Assembly (NCBI RefSeq): GCF_025628885.1
Contig: NZ_JAOTIF010000002.1
Span: 248,001 to 312,000 of the forward strand
Direction of reading: 5' to 3'
Length of the DNA stretch: 64,000 nt
Source of the DNA: Paraflavisolibacter caeni
GTDB taxonomy: Bacteria; Bacteroidota; Bacteroidia; Chitinophagales; Chitinophagaceae
A program made the position numbers and the translations under genes. Of this stretch, positions 1 through 9,975 are shown piece after piece. Position 1 is the stretch's first letter; each line of letters begins with the position of its first letter. The notes under the pieces were generated by a model. That model was given only the letters and a program-made list of their open reading frames with translations, searched no databases and had not been told where the DNA came from.

Positions 1-1
1 T

Positions 2-775
2 TCATGAATATGATTGATGCAGTTCCTGTTTTTCTTTTTTACCAGGATAATTTATTAAAACAGCTCTATATTTCCCTTTGAATACAAACAGACTACCAGC
101 AGCAACACCGATAATTCTATATTTGCTGATTACTTTTCTAATATCTTCGACGTTACCTGCCCCTCCTAATATTGTTATTGGAACCTCAGTTGCATTACGG
201 ACGATGTCAATTAAAGTAAAATCATACCCTTCCATTTTACCATCTCTGTCAATAGAGTTGATCACAATTTCTCCAACGCCTATTTTGTCCAGTTTTTCAA
301 CAAAGTCCTTAACTTTTATACCCGTTGCTTTTTTCCCATTGTGTATATAGATTTCATATCCACCTAAAAATGATTTCTTTTTCACATCCAACACAACAAC
401 GACACTTTGAATACCTACTGCATCACCAATCCTTTTGATAAGATCAAAATCTTTAAACACGGCAGAGCTTAAGGCTACTTTTTCAGCTCCCAAACTGATT
501 ATTTTCTTTGCTTCCTCTACAGCTGATACACCACCACCATAACAAAATGGCATGCGACATTCTACAGCTAAGTTCTTGATTAAATTAAAATCGGGTCCAC
601 GCCCTTCTACAGAAGCATCAATATCTAATACGATCAATTCATCAACTTCTTTTTCGTTGAATATCTTAACTGCATTAATCGGATCACCCACATATTTGGG
701 ATCTTTAAATCCAACTGTTTTTACCAACCCTTTTTTATGAACTAATAAACAAGGAGTTATTCTGGATCTAAGCAT
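2..775 (-). CDS. hisF2: HisF2-like ammonia-channelling subunit of sugar amidotransferase
   Basis: This 257-aa protein has the HisF TIM-barrel fold signature: start MLRSRITPCL, the LDIDAS strand near residue 51, and GGG and GGAG phosphate-binding loops. HisF of histidine synthesis uses Asp11 and Asp130. Here residue 11 is Leu while Asp130 (in VVVVLDVK) is kept, so it probably does not make imidazole glycerol phosphate. With the adjacent HisH and WbpG homologues it fits the HisF2 role of delivering ammonia to an N-acetyl-sugar amidotransferase in LPS or capsule synthesis. Its ATG overlaps the end of hisH2 by 8 bases, so the genes are translationally coupled. It is the last polysaccharide gene visible before the window edge and appears complete. 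Confidence 0.88.
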   Translation of the reverse strand: MLRSRITPCLLVHKKGLVKTVGFKDPKYVGDPINAVKIFNEKEVDELIVLDIDASVEGRGPDFNLIKNLAVECRMPFCYGGGVSAVEEAKKIISLGAEKVALSSAVFKDFDLIKRIGDAVGIQSVVVVLDVKKKSFLGGYEIYIHNGKKATGIKVKDFVEKLDKIGVGEIVINSIDRDGKMEGYDFTLIDIVRNATEVPITILGGAGNVEDIRKVISKYRIIGVAAGSLFVFKGKYRAVLINYPGKKEKQELHQSYS

Positions 776-1388
776 TTAGATTTGCGAAGTTTTGTAATAG
801 TTTAACACCGTTATGATGGCTTTTCTCTGGATGAAACTGAACACCGTAAATATTATTGTTCTTTACGGAAGAAGCGAAGTTTTTGCCATAGTAGGTTTTC
901 GTTAGTATATCAGAATCTTCTACACATTCAAAATAATAACTGTGCAAAAAATAGAAACCTTCTTTAACATCTATTTCATCAAAAAGCAAATTGTTTTTAA
1001 CCAACTCTACTGAGTTCCAACCTAAATGAGGAATTTTGGGCTTTTCATGTATCAAAGTTTTATCTATTTTCTTTACTACCCCATTTATCCAACCCAAACC
1101 TGGTAAGGTTCCTTCCTCGCTGCTTTTTGCTAAGATCTGCATACCCACACAAATGCCCAATACTGGTACTTTATTTTTTAAAACTTCATGGTCCAACACA
1201 GATCTAAAACCTGATTTATCCAGCATTTCAATAGTTTCATCAAAAGCACCTACCCCTGGTAAAAGGATCTTTTGTGCCCCTATCACTTCTTTAGGAGTTT
1301 CAGCTACTTTAAAGGGAATTTTTAATCGTTCATAAATATTCCCGATGGCACTGATATTTCCTGAACCATAATTTATTATAGTAATCAT
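768..1388 (-). CDS. hisH2: HisH2-like glutaminase subunit
   Basis: This 206-aa class I glutamine amidotransferase has nucleophile Cys80 in GICVGMQ and His186/Glu188 in FHPEKS, so the catalytic triad is complete. It would hydrolyse glutamine and pass ammonia through the HisF2 barrel. Histidine-pathway HisH looks nearly the same; assignment to surface polysaccharide synthesis rests on its place between wbpG and hisF2 and on the altered HisF2 active site. The start overlaps the wbpG stop as ATGA. Length is normal for HisH. Confidence 0.88.
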   Translation of the reverse strand: MITIINYGSGNISAIGNIYERLKIPFKVAETPKEVIGAQKILLPGVGAFDETIEMLDKSGFRSVLDHEVLKNKVPVLGICVGMQILAKSSEEGTLPGLGWINGVVKKIDKTLIHEKPKIPHLGWNSVELVKNNLLFDEIDVKEGFYFLHSYYFECVEDSDILTKTYYGKNFASSVKNNNIYGVQFHPEKSHHNGVKLLQNFANLNA

Positions 1389-2521
1389 CGTTTAATTGAT
1401 CTTTCAATACCAAGATATTTAAGCACTTTTGCACCAAGTTTAAAAATCGATTCTTGATTTTTATAATCTTGGTAATATTTCTTTTCTGAATTAAAGTAGC
1501 CTCTTAATGTATCACTTGTTATACCTAGCTTGGTGGCCACGTAGTTAAATTCATCTTCAATGGTTTCCGGGTTGTATGCCGGCTTTTTAAGCTTTTCCAA
1601 AGCTTCTTCCCTAGTCATTTGCTTTGTTAAGATTAAACTTGAATATTGAACTTTCCGGGTATCAAAGCCAAAGCGTTCTGGAAGCCAATAACCTTCATAA
1701 AACTTAGTGAACCTAGATTCAAAGTGCTTTTGAGGATAAGGTTTCCATCCATAAGTATCGGCAAGAAGTTGCAAGGCTTCTTCCTTTATGTATGGCATAT
1801 AATTTAAAGGCTTCACTACTTGCACCCCTTTGATATATCTTAGATAGAATTTATGGCGAAAAATTGGGCTAAAAGGATATGTTTCCATTTTTACAGTTCC
1901 AAACTGGCGTATGATATCTTTTATCTGTGCCATATCTGTTCCATAATAAAGCCATTCCATTGGGTTTCTTACACACTCCGTTGATATATTCCCACCATTC
2001 AGGATATACTTAATTTTGTATTTATCGGCAAATTTGTAAAGTGTTGCGATAAAAGCATGATCCTGTGGGATATCTAAATGAGGAACACCTGATTTGAAAA
2101 AGGCTAATTGGAAATCCTTCATCTCTTCCCAATTAATAACTTCTGTATAAAGATCAAGGCCTAACTTTTCAACCATCACTTGGATATTGTTGACTGCCAA
2201 CTCAGAATTCCATCCTCCATCTACATGAAAAACCAAAGGCCGCAGCCCTAGCTGTGTAACTGCTAAATGCAACAAGTAAGAACTATCTACGCCACCACTC
2301 ATACCTAATATACAGTCGAAATCTTTGCCTTTACCTTCTTTTTTGATTTTTTCTACCACTGCATCCAATTCTTTTCTCCCTTTTTCATCAGTGTGCCAAT
2401 TGGATTTTACATTAGTGTAGAAATCATTACAATGGTCACAAACACCTTTATCATCAAAAACTATCTTTGAATCAGATGTGTCCATGACGCAGTTAGTACA
2501 TATTTGGTATTTATTTATCAT
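1385..2521 (-). CDS. wbpG: N-acetyl sugar amidotransferase (WbpG/PseA family)
   Basis: This 378-aa PP-loop ATPase has the motif GMSGGVDSS near residues 73-81. Two Cys pairs (Cys8/Cys11 and Cys28/Cys31) near the N-terminus could bind zinc. The family adenylates the N-acetyl oxygen of a nucleotide sugar and replaces it with ammonia, giving an acetamidino group; PseA and WbpG/LegA-type enzymes act on bacillosamine-, pseudaminate- or ManNAc3NAc-type sugars. Immediate neighbours hisH2 and hisF2 supply ammonia. The ATG overlaps the preceding glycosyltransferase stop as TAATG. The actual sugar cannot be read from the sequence: no wbpB/E/I or pse/leg genes are in the window. Confidence 0.87.
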   Translation of the reverse strand: MINKYQICTNCVMDTSDSKIVFDDKGVCDHCNDFYTNVKSNWHTDEKGRKELDAVVEKIKKEGKGKDFDCILGMSGGVDSSYLLHLAVTQLGLRPLVFHVDGGWNSELAVNNIQVMVEKLGLDLYTEVINWEEMKDFQLAFFKSGVPHLDIPQDHAFIATLYKFADKYKIKYILNGGNISTECVRNPMEWLYYGTDMAQIKDIIRQFGTVKMETYPFSPIFRHKFYLRYIKGVQVVKPLNYMPYIKEEALQLLADTYGWKPYPQKHFESRFTKFYEGYWLPERFGFDTRKVQYSSLILTKQMTREEALEKLKKPAYNPETIEDEFNYVATKLGITSDTLRGYFNSEKKYYQDYKNQESIFKLGAKVLKYLGIERSIKR

Positions 2522-3354
2522 TAAAATAATTTAATATGTTTTCTATATTCCTTATGTGATTGTTTTGAAAATTCCCATTTTAATTTCCCTGGCAATTTAT
2601 TCGTCGATGCATGCGTTAAATGAGTAACAGAAATTGATGGCTCATAAAATATTTTATATCCTTTTTCCAACAACTGTTTAGATAAAAAGAACTCTTCATA
2701 CATTAAAAAAGAAGGTGAGGATAATTCTTCAAATAAGTAAAAGAATTTTGGTGTCAAAATATAACATGCTCCATAACCCTGATAAATTTCTCCAGAAACT
2801 TCATATCTATCTTCATCTTTTCTTCGTGTAACCTTTTTCGTAATCTTGGCAAGCTTTAATATCATCATTGCAATCCAATAATTTGAATGATATATATCGT
2901 AAAAAAACTCTCTTGTTTTACTTATTTTCTCAATAACATGTGGATTTTGATGAACTCCGTCACTAGTTATAATATCAGGGGAAATGACCGGATATTTTAA
3001 AAAAAATTCCTTACTTTCAAATATCGAATTATAAAAGTTGGGCGGGAAAAGTAGATCATTATTCCCAACTACTATGCATTCTATTTCTGGGTGATTATCC
3101 CTTATATATCTAATTCCAATATTTAATCCTTTAAAATAACCAACATTTACTTTACTGTATATTATATCAACGTTTAATTTATTGCTCGCAAAAGTTTTTA
3201 ATATTTCAATATCTTTTTTTTCTGAGTTATTGTCTACAACAACAATTTGAATCCTTCCAGAAGTTGATTCTTCTTGTAAAGACTCGATTGCATTTATTGT
3301 ATAATGAGCATTATTAAAATTTGTAAAAACAAATCCAAGTTTATCTTTCAACAT
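2521..3354 (-). CDS. Glycosyltransferase family 2
   Basis: This 277-aa GT-A fold enzyme opens with a nucleotide-binding strand (FVFTNFNN) and VVVDNNS near residues 38-44. A GNNDLLFPP segment stands where the metal-binding DXD motif lies in this family. The C-terminal half (YEEFFLSKQLLEKGYKI) matches the acceptor-side pattern of O-antigen GT2 enzymes. It presumably adds one sugar to the lipid-linked repeat unit on the cytoplasmic face. Donor and acceptor are unknown. It lies 14 bases downstream of another GT2 gene and overlaps wbpG by one base. Confidence 0.85.
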   Translation of the reverse strand: MLKDKLGFVFTNFNNAHYTINAIESLQEESTSGRIQIVVVDNNSEKKDIEILKTFASNKLNVDIIYSKVNVGYFKGLNIGIRYIRDNHPEIECIVVGNNDLLFPPNFYNSIFESKEFFLKYPVISPDIITSDGVHQNPHVIEKISKTREFFYDIYHSNYWIAMMILKLAKITKKVTRRKDEDRYEVSGEIYQGYGACYILTPKFFYLFEELSSPSFLMYEEFFLSKQLLEKGYKIFYEPSISVTHLTHASTNKLPGKLKWEFSKQSHKEYRKHIKLF

Positions 3355-3368
3355 TAATTCAATATTTA

Positions 3369-4259
3369 TTATTGATTAGTATGCATTTTAATTGATTGAT
3401 AATTAAAGGCATCGAGAATACCTTCATAGCTTTTCTTTAGTTTCAACATTACATCTTTCTCAACCATGATAATTTTTAAAATTGAGAGTATATAGAAATA
3501 ATTACACTTTAAAACAAAATATGGCTCAATAAAAAAATAATCTTTTGTTAGCAAAATATGATTCCTCGACATATAGTATCTTCTAAAACTGTTATGATTC
3601 GAAGATGTTATTTTAAATCCAAGAAAAAATTTGATTAGTGGATTTCCAGCTTTATGTATCATGCCCGGTTTTTGGGAAATCAACAATTTATATCCATTCT
3701 TTTTTAATCTTAAAGAATATTCTAAATCAACATTATCGATGAAAAAATCTTCTCTGAATCCTCCAATATGAAAAAAAGACTGAAGACTAATCATACATCC
3801 CGATGTAATCAAATAATCTTTCTCTAAGTATAGTTTTTGATTAGAACCTTCGTTATAAGAATCCTGAATTGATGATGTATAATTGACTCCAATAGCTCCT
3901 ATTTTATCTTTATATAAATATGAATCATAAACTTCTTTTATTATACTAACTATATTATCAAAGGGGGTTGAGTCTTGATCAAAAGTTAGCACATAGTTTA
4001 CATCATGCTTTTTAGCTTCTATTACACCTTGGTTAAGTGCTTTTGCAATACCTAAATTCTGATTATTTTTTATAAGGGTTATTTTGTATTGCTTTTCAAT
4101 TAAATTAAGAATCTTCATTGACTTGTAGTCCGAAAAATTATCGACAATTATTATACTTTCAACTTGACTCTGGATAGTACTAACAAGATTAATTAAACCT
4201 TCGTCTGGGTTATGAGTAATAATAAGACTGGCAACATTAAACAATTCTGATTCTTTCAT
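3369..4259 (-). CDS. Glycosyltransferase family 2, rhamnosyltransferase-like
   Basis: This 296-aa protein begins SLIITHNPDEGL, has IIVDNFSD near residue 36 and the metal-binding segment LTFDQDSTPF near residue 92. The pattern FDQDS followed by GGFREDFFIDNVDLEYSLR is typical of rhamnosyltransferase-type GT2 enzymes of O-antigen loci. Rhamnose specificity is a guess from family resemblance; no rml genes are in the window. The upstream boundary is the transposase remnant at 4291-4548, so any promoter for this distal part of the cluster would lie in or next to that remnant. Confidence 0.83.
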   Translation of the reverse strand: MKESELFNVASLIITHNPDEGLINLVSTIQSQVESIIIVDNFSDYKSMKILNLIEKQYKITLIKNNQNLGIAKALNQGVIEAKKHDVNYVLTFDQDSTPFDNIVSIIKEVYDSYLYKDKIGAIGVNYTSSIQDSYNEGSNQKLYLEKDYLITSGCMISLQSFFHIGGFREDFFIDNVDLEYSLRLKKNGYKLLISQKPGMIHKAGNPLIKFFLGFKITSSNHNSFRRYYMSRNHILLTKDYFFIEPYFVLKCNYFYILSILKIIMVEKDVMLKLKKSYEGILDAFNYQSIKMHTNQ

Positions 4260-4290
4260 AATTAATTATATAGGATAACAATCGGGCAGT

Positions 4291-4548
4291 TTTACAAAGA
4301 TGCGCTGGTAGATAGAATTGCTTTTCAAACAACTCAAACTGAACTTTCCATTGAATTACTTTCCGGGTGACAAGGAAAATGCCAATAAAATACAGATTTA
4401 GTGCACCCTGACAGCCAACCTGCTGTTCACTATGATCAGCAGAAACTTGAAGCGTAAAATCTCCTTCTCTATCCTTCTAAGCTTTGCCTGCCAACATTTG
4501 TTTAGCCACAATAAACTCACGGACCAGATAAAAAAAGGAACACAGTGA
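4291..4548 (+). pseudogene. IS4-family transposase C-terminal remnant
   Basis: On the plus strand one frame (codon starts at 4291, 4294 and so on) reads like the tail of an IS4-type transposase: KMRW, then IELLFKQLKLNFPLNYFPGD, then CTLTANLLFTMISRNLKRK. The frame has TAG stops at 4309-4311, where relatives have Gln after the RW, and at 4399-4401, where relatives have Trp, and ends at TGA 4546-4548. The N-terminal and catalytic parts are missing. It fills most of the 434-base gap 4260-4693, in opposite orientation to the operon. The rest of the gap is AT-rich and I see no clear terminal repeats. Confidence 0.75.
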
Positions 4549-4693
4549 CGTAAAAAATACAGTGAAAACCCATCCTTCAACCTGCCTTTTTGATGACTAG
4601 TGGTTGGTTCCTCTAACAGGGAGTTGTAGCAGATAGAATCAAACCCTCATACCTATAAAATTCTATTTTGAAAATTTTACAGGATTGGAGTAA

Positions 4694-5719
4694 TTAATAA
4701 AGTAACAGTTTTGTATAAAAAACTGAAAAGCACAAATGTGCAAATCCTATAAATAAAATTAAAATGTTACCTAAAAACTTATTTCTAAATGTATAAAGTA
4801 TACAAGGAATTAAGACTATCTCAACAATTAACAATAATTCGCTGACTCTAGAACCAATTCCAGGAATTGAAGCAAAAGCAGAAAATAAAAATAGTGAGAT
4901 GAAATAAATTTTTATAAGAACAATTGCATAGGAGTTTCTTATATGAATTAATTCAATTTTCCTTAAAATATAATAACCTACAATGATTCTAGATAGGTAT
5001 ATGATATTAAATAAATTAATTTCATTATCATAAGTACTATATGATTCAAATTTGGCTTGAATTAAGTTTATCGGAATATAGTCTATAAAAAAAAATAAGT
5101 TGACATTGAAAAAATAAATAAAGTAGCCTGCGGGCACTAATAGAAAATAAAATTTCTTATTAATCTTTTCACCGTTTAGAAAATAAAGCAATAATATAAT
5201 TAATGCAGAAAAATGAAAAAAAACGGCTAATAATGAAAAACACAAAAAAGGTACTACTTTTTTTTCTTTAATTGGTTTAATACATAATAATAGTAACCCT
5301 GCGGCCACTCCGGCTCTTATTTGTGTCATTTCTAATGTTAAAAAAAAAACACAAAAATAAATTAACACTGAGTGCAACCTATATTGTGATAAAATGCTTA
5401 TTGAAAGATATTTAAAATAAACACCTAGTAATGCATATATTACAAATAAGAATACAACATTATTGAAAAGATGATCAACTAATTTTGCAATTAATATGAA
5501 GGAAGGTTCTACCCTTGAAAAGGAATAATTTATTACATCATTATAATATTCAATATAGCCGGTATAATCATTTGATATATTCTCGCTTCTAAAACCTGCG
5601 ATTAAAAAAAGTAACAGTCCTGAAAAAATAAAAAATCCATTTTGAAACTTTGATTTTCTAATCGAAATTGCGCCAATTAATAGGAGAAAAAATGAAAAGA
5701 CGAAAAATAAATAGATCAT
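4694..5719 (-). CDS. EpsG-family polysaccharide polymerase (Wzy-like)
   Basis: This 341-aa, very hydrophobic protein has about ten predicted membrane helices. After the first two helices it carries GFRSENISNDYTGYIEYY, the R-(x)n-D-Y-xx-Y pattern typical of EpsG/Wzy-like proteins (PF14897). It is the only polymerase candidate in the cluster, which otherwise has a Wzx flippase and a Wzz-like protein, so it probably polymerises lipid-linked repeats in the periplasm. It is very AT-rich (13 of 60 bases G/C in line 4921-4980), as is common for wzy genes. It lies 5 bases after the GT4 stop. Confidence 0.78.
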   Translation of the reverse strand: MIYLFFVFSFFLLLIGAISIRKSKFQNGFFIFSGLLLFLIAGFRSENISNDYTGYIEYYNDVINYSFSRVEPSFILIAKLVDHLFNNVVFLFVIYALLGVYFKYLSISILSQYRLHSVLIYFCVFFLTLEMTQIRAGVAAGLLLLCIKPIKEKKVVPFLCFSLLAVFFHFSALIILLLYFLNGEKINKKFYFLLVPAGYFIYFFNVNLFFFIDYIPINLIQAKFESYSTYDNEINLFNIIYLSRIIVGYYILRKIELIHIRNSYAIVLIKIYFISLFLFSAFASIPGIGSRVSELLLIVEIVLIPCILYTFRNKFLGNILILFIGFAHLCFSVFYTKLLLY

Positions 5720-5724
5720 AAAAT

Positions 5725-6819
5725 TTATTTTCCTTTACTATTTATTTTTTGTTGAAAACACTTTATCATTTTTAATGAAGAATTATACCAACTTAACTCT
5801 TTAGTATCATGTAACGCATTTTTTATTTTCTCATAATAGAAATCATCACAAATAACCATTTTTATCTTCATTGCTATATCACTTGGATCATTGATCTTTA
5901 CAATCCAGGCATTTTGATCATTAGCAGGGTAATATCCGGTAGTGATTACCGGTATTCCACACGCCATTGCCTCGATAACCGGATAGTGTACAGCACCTAT
6001 TTGAATCGTTGCCGGAGCAATCAGTATATCTAGTGACTTGTAAAAAGAAGCTAATTCAATATCATTTTTAGGATAAGTTGTAGATACACCTGGAATAGTT
6101 TTTAAATCTTCCTCTCCAAAAGCTACTTTAAGCTCAATATTTAAATTTTCCTTTTTTAATAGTTCAAATGCATCCAGTACATCATTTGTTCCTTTCCAGG
6201 CGGCCCGCCTCCCAATACACCCTATAGTAACCTTCTTATCCTTTAAACTAACTTTCCCAACTTTATTTGGGAAAAAAATATTAAAATCCATTGCAGGTAA
6301 TACATAATCTTTAGATTTAATGTATTTATAGTTTAAGTAAAAAGGCGCATTTACTATTCTAAAAAGGTCAAAAAAATAACTTAAAAAGGATAAAAAAGAT
6401 AAAATATAATTTTTAAAACCTCCCAAAACCAATTGTGATTCTACTTCATCTAATTGTATATAATAGGTTTTTAAGGATTTTAATTTACAAAAATATACTG
6501 GGTAAGTTGTATGAGATTGATTAGCTAATACAACATCAAATTCATACTTATTGAAAGAATTCAATCCTTTATAAAGTGAAAACAGATCTATAAAAAATTT
6601 AAGCTTATGTTTATTTTCATTTTTTAAATTTGTCAAACAAATCCCTTTTTTATCTACCCAAATAATTTTCGCATTTGTTGGATAATGTGGTAAATCGGTA
6701 TCACTAATAGATAAAAATGTGACCTGATGACCTAGTTCAATCCAAGTATTTGCTAGATTTGAAAGTACTCTATACCCTCCCTGTTTTCCAAACCCCAAAA
6801 CAGGTATTAATATTTTCAT
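5725..6819 (-). CDS. Glycosyltransferase family 4
   Basis: This 364-aa GT-B enzyme starts MKILIPVLGFGKQGGYRVL, a glycine-rich acceptor-domain loop. The C-terminal donor-binding domain contains TIGCIGRRAAWKGTND near residue 200 and the retaining-enzyme E-x7-E-type region HYPVIEAMACGIPVITTG near residue 280. It likely transfers a sugar to the growing repeat unit in the cytoplasm; sugar unknown. A 209-base AT-rich spacer (6820-7028) separates it from wzx. I see no convincing TAnnTTTG box there, but a secondary promoter is possible. Confidence 0.87.
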   Translation of the reverse strand: MKILIPVLGFGKQGGYRVLSNLANTWIELGHQVTFLSISDTDLPHYPTNAKIIWVDKKGICLTNLKNENKHKLKFFIDLFSLYKGLNSFNKYEFDVVLANQSHTTYPVYFCKLKSLKTYYIQLDEVESQLVLGGFKNYILSFLSFLSYFFDLFRIVNAPFYLNYKYIKSKDYVLPAMDFNIFFPNKVGKVSLKDKKVTIGCIGRRAAWKGTNDVLDAFELLKKENLNIELKVAFGEEDLKTIPGVSTTYPKNDIELASFYKSLDILIAPATIQIGAVHYPVIEAMACGIPVITTGYYPANDQNAWIVKINDPSDIAMKIKMVICDDFYYEKIKNALHDTKELSWYNSSLKMIKCFQQKINSKGK

Positions 6820-7028
6820 ATTTTGACTTTTTTACTCATAAGCATTAGTGTCCTGTTGTGGACAAATATTACTCATTGAAACCCTTGATTGTATTGTGTC
6901 ATAGCTAATTATTTGTATCACTATTTTTGAAAAAATGACCGCTAATCAACTGCTTCAGTAGATTCAATTACAATACTTAAAAAAATAAAATTATAACCAA
7001 TTGAAACTATTTTAATTATAGCAAAACG

Positions 7029-8318
7029 TTAGTGAAAAATTATCTTTTTAAATATCAGTCCCATTACTAAGAAATATATTAAATAGTTTAAACAATAAGC
7101 TTGTGTAATACCTACCAGTCCATTCATTCTAATAAAAAAGAAAGAAAAACAGACTAAAGAGGCTGAAAAAATTATTTCTGTTGCTATAAATGTTTTGGTC
7201 ATTGATTTGGCTATCATTAAGAAAGCCAGCAACCAACTTGCTATTTTAAAGAAATCCCCTAATAGTTGCCAAACAAACAAGTTTTCCATTGGATAAAAAT
7301 CCGGAGCAAAAAGCACTTTGATGATAAAGATTCTAAAAAAATAGATATGGGCAAAACCAACACAAAGAATTGGCAAAATCACTTTATACGCTTTGAAAAT
7401 TTCATGCCGCAACTCTAACTTATTTTTCAATTCCGACAAACGAGGTAAATAATATACTCCAAAAGATGAGGTAATTACCATTACATACATTCCCGATATT
7501 CTATTCATTGCTTCCCACCATCCTGCTTGTATTGGCGAAACAGTTGAAATAATATGTGCCCGTATGATAAGTTGAGAAACAGGAACAGTTACAGCCGTCA
7601 CAAATGTCATCAATGCATAATGAGTATATTTTTTTAGAATTGTCTTGTCAATTCTTTGTCTAAAATAATCAAGCTTTAGCCAAGGTAATCGACGCATCAT
7701 CCAAATAGTTATAAAAACCATAAAACTTTGAAAAGTTACTGCGCTTATTAATGCCCCTCGGAGTCCCCAAAAGTAAACTAAGCAAATTGTAAATCCCACA
7801 CCAACAAGAGCATTGATAATGTTTATACTCACAAATTTTTTTAACTCTTTAAACCCATTTAAAATAGATAGAAGAAAGCCATTTACAGCATAGAGGAATA
7901 CGGCTAAACCAAATAATATGAATAGATATCCATATTCATTAGAAAGCATTATCGTTTTGCTGAGAAAATCATGAAATATTATCATGAAAATTCCTGCTAA
8001 TAACGAACAATAAAGCGTAATCTTAAATGCAACCGAGAGATAAGATTTTATTTTTTCATCAGATTGCTTATTTTCTGCCACATACTTTGTGACACCACTA
8101 TTAATTCCCCCTGATGCAAAATTGTAAATAATAGTAGAAAAACTATTCAATTGACCTAGTAGTGCTATTCCTCCCGGACCAATAATTACAGATACAACTT
8201 TCACACTAATTAATCCAGTAAGCATCTTAACCAACGTAGATATTGAAGTAAGAGAAAATACCTTTACAATATCAGCTCTCCAAAATCTTTTACATAAATC
8301 AATGATTTTTTTTAGCAT
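7029..8318 (-). CDS. wzx: Polysaccharide flippase, WzxE-like
   Basis: This 429-aa MOP-superfamily protein has 12-14 hydrophobic segments. Its start ([20 protein letters not shown]) and the [14 protein letters not shown] segment near residue 47 match the WzxE/O-antigen translocase type common in Bacteroidota. It should flip undecaprenyl-linked repeat units across the inner membrane for the EpsG-like polymerase. It overlaps the aminotransferase stop by 7 bases, so it is in the same transcript as the sugar genes upstream. Confidence 0.87.
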   Translation of the reverse strand: MLKKIIDLCKRFWRADIVKVFSLTSISTLVKMLTGLISVKVVSVIIGPGGIALLGQLNSFSTIIYNFASGGINSGVTKYVAENKQSDEKIKSYLSVAFKITLYCSLLAGIFMIIFHDFLSKTIMLSNEYGYLFILFGLAVFLYAVNGFLLSILNGFKELKKFVSINIINALVGVGFTICLVYFWGLRGALISAVTFQSFMVFITIWMMRRLPWLKLDYFRQRIDKTILKKYTHYALMTFVTAVTVPVSQLIIRAHIISTVSPIQAGWWEAMNRISGMYVMVITSSFGVYYLPRLSELKNKLELRHEIFKAYKVILPILCVGFAHIYFFRIFIIKVLFAPDFYPMENLFVWQLLGDFFKIASWLLAFLMIAKSMTKTFIATEIIFSASLVCFSFFFIRMNGLVGITQAYCLNYLIYFLVMGLIFKKIIFH

Positions 8319-9424
8319 AGCTTTTTATATAACCCTATCACTGCTATAATTTTTTCAATCTCATTATCACTCATCACTGGACTTATTGGCAAACTCAACA
8401 CCTCTTGATGTATTCTTTCAGCAATAGGCAAACTCATATAATTATACTCTTTATACGCTACTTGCTTATGTGGAGGAATAGGATAATGAATAACTGTTTG
8501 CACTTTATTATCTAATAAATACTGTTGGAAATGATCTCGATTTTTTACTCTTACAACAAAAAGATGAAATACGTGATCATTTCCCCCTGAGTAATAAGGT
8601 AACTGTACATTGGGATTCTTAATTTCACTTATGTAGCATTTAGCAATCTCCCTTCTTCTTTCATTATCTCTATCCAATCCTTTTAGTTTTTCATCTAATA
8701 TTGCAGCCTGCAATTCATCTAAACGACTATTAGGCCCTTTATATAGATTATGATATTTTTTATGTGATCCGTAATTAGCTATTGCTCTAATAGTAGAAGC
8801 TAATTCATCATTATTAGTAGTTATTGCACCGCCATCTCCAAGTGCTCCTAAATTTTTACCGGGATAAAAAGAATGTCCAGCAGCATCACATAAATTGCCG
8901 GATTTTTTACCATTATTGTGCAAAGCGCCGTGTGATTGTGCCGCATCTTCAATAACCAATAACCCATATTTTTGAGCAATGGCATTTATTGCTTCCATAT
9001 CACATAATTGCCCATATAAATGTACAGGCATAATAGCTTTCACTCTAGGGGTTATTGCTGCTTCTATTTTATTAGGATCAATATTATAAGTAATTTCATC
9101 AGGTTCTATGAGAACAGGTGTTAATCTATTTTCAGAAATAGCTATGATACTTGCAATATATGTATTCGACGGAACTAAAATTTCGTCCCCTTCTCTTAAT
9201 AAACCTAGTTCTTTATATGCACGTATAATTAGAATTAATGCATCTAATCCATTAGCTACGCCTATACAATGTTTACTTCCACAATAGGTCGCATAATTTT
9301 GCTCAAACTGTTTTACCGCTTCACCTTGTATATACCAACCGGAGTCAAATACACGGCTCATAGCCGATTTGATTGCAGTTTCGTATTGTTTATTTAATTT
9401 TAAAAGATCTAGAAATTTTATCAT
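8312..9424 (-). CDS. fdtB: DegT/DnrJ/EryC1/StrS sugar aminotransferase (FdtB/QdtB-like)
   Basis: This 370-aa PLP enzyme has Asp160 in [11 protein letters not shown] and the Schiff-base Lys190 in [16 protein letters not shown], plus the N-terminal [11 protein letters not shown] typical of the family. Directly behind FdtA-type isomerases and a hexapeptide acyltransferase, it best fits conversion of dTDP-3-keto-6-deoxyhexose to the 3-amino sugar (Fuc3N or Qui3N). The start overlaps the acyltransferase stop (ATGA). The symbol is by analogy; the exact sugar depends on the isomerase product. Confidence 0.82.
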   Translation of the reverse strand: MIKFLDLLKLNKQYETAIKSAMSRVFDSGWYIQGEAVKQFEQNYATYCGSKHCIGVANGLDALILIIRAYKELGLLREGDEILVPSNTYIASIIAISENRLTPVLIEPDEITYNIDPNKIEAAITPRVKAIMPVHLYGQLCDMEAINAIAQKYGLLVIEDAAQSHGALHNNGKKSGNLCDAAGHSFYPGKNLGALGDGGAITTNNDELASTIRAIANYGSHKKYHNLYKGPNSRLDELQAAILDEKLKGLDRDNERRREIAKCYISEIKNPNVQLPYYSGGNDHVFHLFVVRVKNRDHFQQYLLDNKVQTVIHYPIPPHKQVAYKEYNYMSLPIAERIHQEVLSLPISPVMSDNEIEKIIAVIGLYKKLC

Positions 9425-9975
9425 TTTTTAAGAAGCTTTCCTTCAATTAAGCAATATTGTTGATTAGTTTTCTCATCCATCAAATGCATGTTTAGTAGTA
9501 CTCCTTCTTTTGTGATATAGCCCTTTTGTTTTGCAGGATTACCATACCATATGGTAAATGCCGGAATATTTTTTGTCACTACACTTCCTGCGCCAATTAA
9601 TGCGTGTTCACCAATAGTTATTCCGGCTACGATTGTAGCATTAGCTCCTATAGAAGCCCCAAATTTCACGATAGTCTTTGCGAAATGTTCCGGATAAATT
9701 TTAGAACGAGGGATTAAATCATTTGTAAATGTTACATTAGGTCCAACAAACACATTATTTTCTAACTGTACTCCATCCCAAATCTGTACACCTGATTTAA
9801 TGGTTACATTGTCGCCAATTACAACATCATTCTCTATCAATACATGGGCGCAAACATTACAATTATCTCCAATGACCGCTCCATCCAATATCACACAAAA
9901 CTGCCAAATCGTTGTTCCTGAGCCGATTTTAGAAGATTGTACATCCGCTAACGGGTGAACTTTGTAGTTTACCAT
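9421..9975 (-). CDS. Left-handed beta-helix sugar N-acyltransferase (FdtC/QdtC/WlbB-like)
   Basis: This 184-aa protein is built of hexapeptide repeats from about residue 15 to 150 ([42 protein letters not shown]). The end of the helix ([12 protein letters not shown]) is typical of nucleotide-sugar acetyltransferases such as QdtC and WbpD/WlbB. It likely acetylates the 3-amino group made by the adjacent aminotransferase. It overlaps the preceding isomerase gene by 47 bases, a long overlap; the start [12 protein letters not shown] fits the family and I see no better internal start. Confidence 0.82.
   Translation of the reverse strand: MVNYKVHPLADVQSSKIGSGTTIWQFCVILDGAVIGDNCNVCAHVLIENDVVIGDNVTIKSGVQIWDGVQLENNVFVGPNVTFTNDLIPRSKIYPEHFAKTIVKFGASIGANATIVAGITIGEHALIGAGSVVTKNIPAFTIWYGNPAKQKGYITKEGVLLNMHLMDEKTNQQYCLIEGKLLKK

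Noticed and set aside
4398-4580. 60-aa minus-strand open frame
   Set aside because: It is the antisense of the plus-strand transposase remnant, which has clear family resemblance.
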